Both the position numbers and the translations under genes were made by a program. Below, piece by piece: positions 5,072 to 5,288 of a stretch of DNA of 5,288 nucleotides. The stretch comes from Nitrososphaerota archaeon (GTDB lineage Archaea; Thermoproteota; Nitrososphaeria; Nitrososphaerales; Gagatemarchaeaceae). The DNA is taken from NCBI GenBank assembly GCA_003135575.1, contig PLCG01000041.1:15750-21037 (forward strand). The letters run 5' to 3'. Below the pieces are notes generated by a model, which searched no databases, was not told the origin of the DNA, and worked only from the letters and a program-made list of their open reading frames with translations. The first letter of the stretch is position 1; each line of letters begins with the position of its first letter.

Positions 5072-5288
5072 GGGCCACGCCGCTCCCTTCGGGATACTTC
5101 TTGACGAACTCTTCTACCGATAACGCCTTTCCACCCGCTTGCTCTATCTTCGACCTGGCGGACGCCGAGAACGCGAACGCGCCGACGTTGAGCTTCTTCT
5201 CGATGTTGCCCGTGCCGAGGACCTTCCCGGGCACGAAGATGGCGGTTGCTTCGCCTAGGCGGGCGAGGCGCGCTATGTTGACCTCGGT
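5061..5288 (-). CDS. rpl18e: 50S ribosomal protein L18e (eL18), C-terminal 75 residues
   Basis: This is the 3' part of the gene for L18e, a large-subunit protein found only in Archaea and eukaryotes; the 5' part lies beyond the window. The visible 75 residues begin at codon 5288-5286 (TEVNIARLAR) and include the family segment FVPGKVLGTGNIEKKLNVGA (18-37), then FAFSASARSKI (38-48). They end VALVK before a TAA stop at 5063-5061. The 3' end overlaps the TTG start of rpl13 by 11 nt in another frame. The order rpl18e-rpl13-rps9-rpoN is the standard archaeal one, and rpoD would be expected further upstream, outside this window. Confidence 0.95.
   Translation of the reverse strand, partial: TEVNIARLARLGEATAIFVPGKVLGTGNIEKKLNVGAFAFSASARSKIEQAGGKALSVEEFVKKYPEGSGVALVK

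Overview
The window is archaeal chromosomal DNA carrying the conserved ribosomal-protein/RNA-polymerase/enolase/mevalonate cluster. On the minus strand, in order of transcription, it holds rpl18e (3' end only), rpl13, rps9, rpoN, eno, rps2 and mvk (5' end only). The evidence for Archaea is the presence of L18e, the 70-residue RpoN with its CxxC...CC zinc pattern, archaeal-type S2, L13 and S9, an archaeal-length enolase, and mevalonate kinase directly behind rps2. The operon genes are G+C-rich (a 60-base sample at 3181-3240 has 40 G/C). A TACK or Thaumarchaeota-like lineage is my guess from protein flavour; I cannot fix the genus.

Right part (5288-3859): rpl18e, rpl13, rps9 and rpoN are packed with 11 nt of overlap, then 6-nt and 10-nt gaps, as in a translationally coupled operon. 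rpl13 and rps9 both appear to start with TTG. L13 has an Ala/Lys/Pro-rich N-terminal tail with an internal DNA repeat. Middle (3787-2549): a complete enolase follows after 71 bp. The gene rpoK, often found between rpoN and eno in Archaea, is absent here.

Between eno and rps2 sits an A+T-richer insert on the opposite strand (60-base sample at 1801-1860: 23 G/C). It encodes a full-length TnpB, the RNA-guided nuclease of IS200/IS605-type elements, with its RuvC residues and zinc ribbon intact. No TnpA transposase is present. The 3' end of tnpB can fold into several hairpins and is a candidate omega (guide) RNA. The insert separates rps2-mvk from the upstream operon. A perfect 10-bp inverted repeat in the tnpB-rps2 gap (1186-1195 and 1242-1251) looks like two divergent TATA boxes, one for rps2-mvk and one for a leaderless tnpB mRNA.

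Left part (1133-1): rps2, a 58-bp gap with a small hairpin, then the first 125 codons of mevalonate kinase, an enzyme of archaeal isoprenoid-lipid synthesis. No rRNA, tRNA or CRISPR array was seen, and no stretch over 300 bp lacks a gene.
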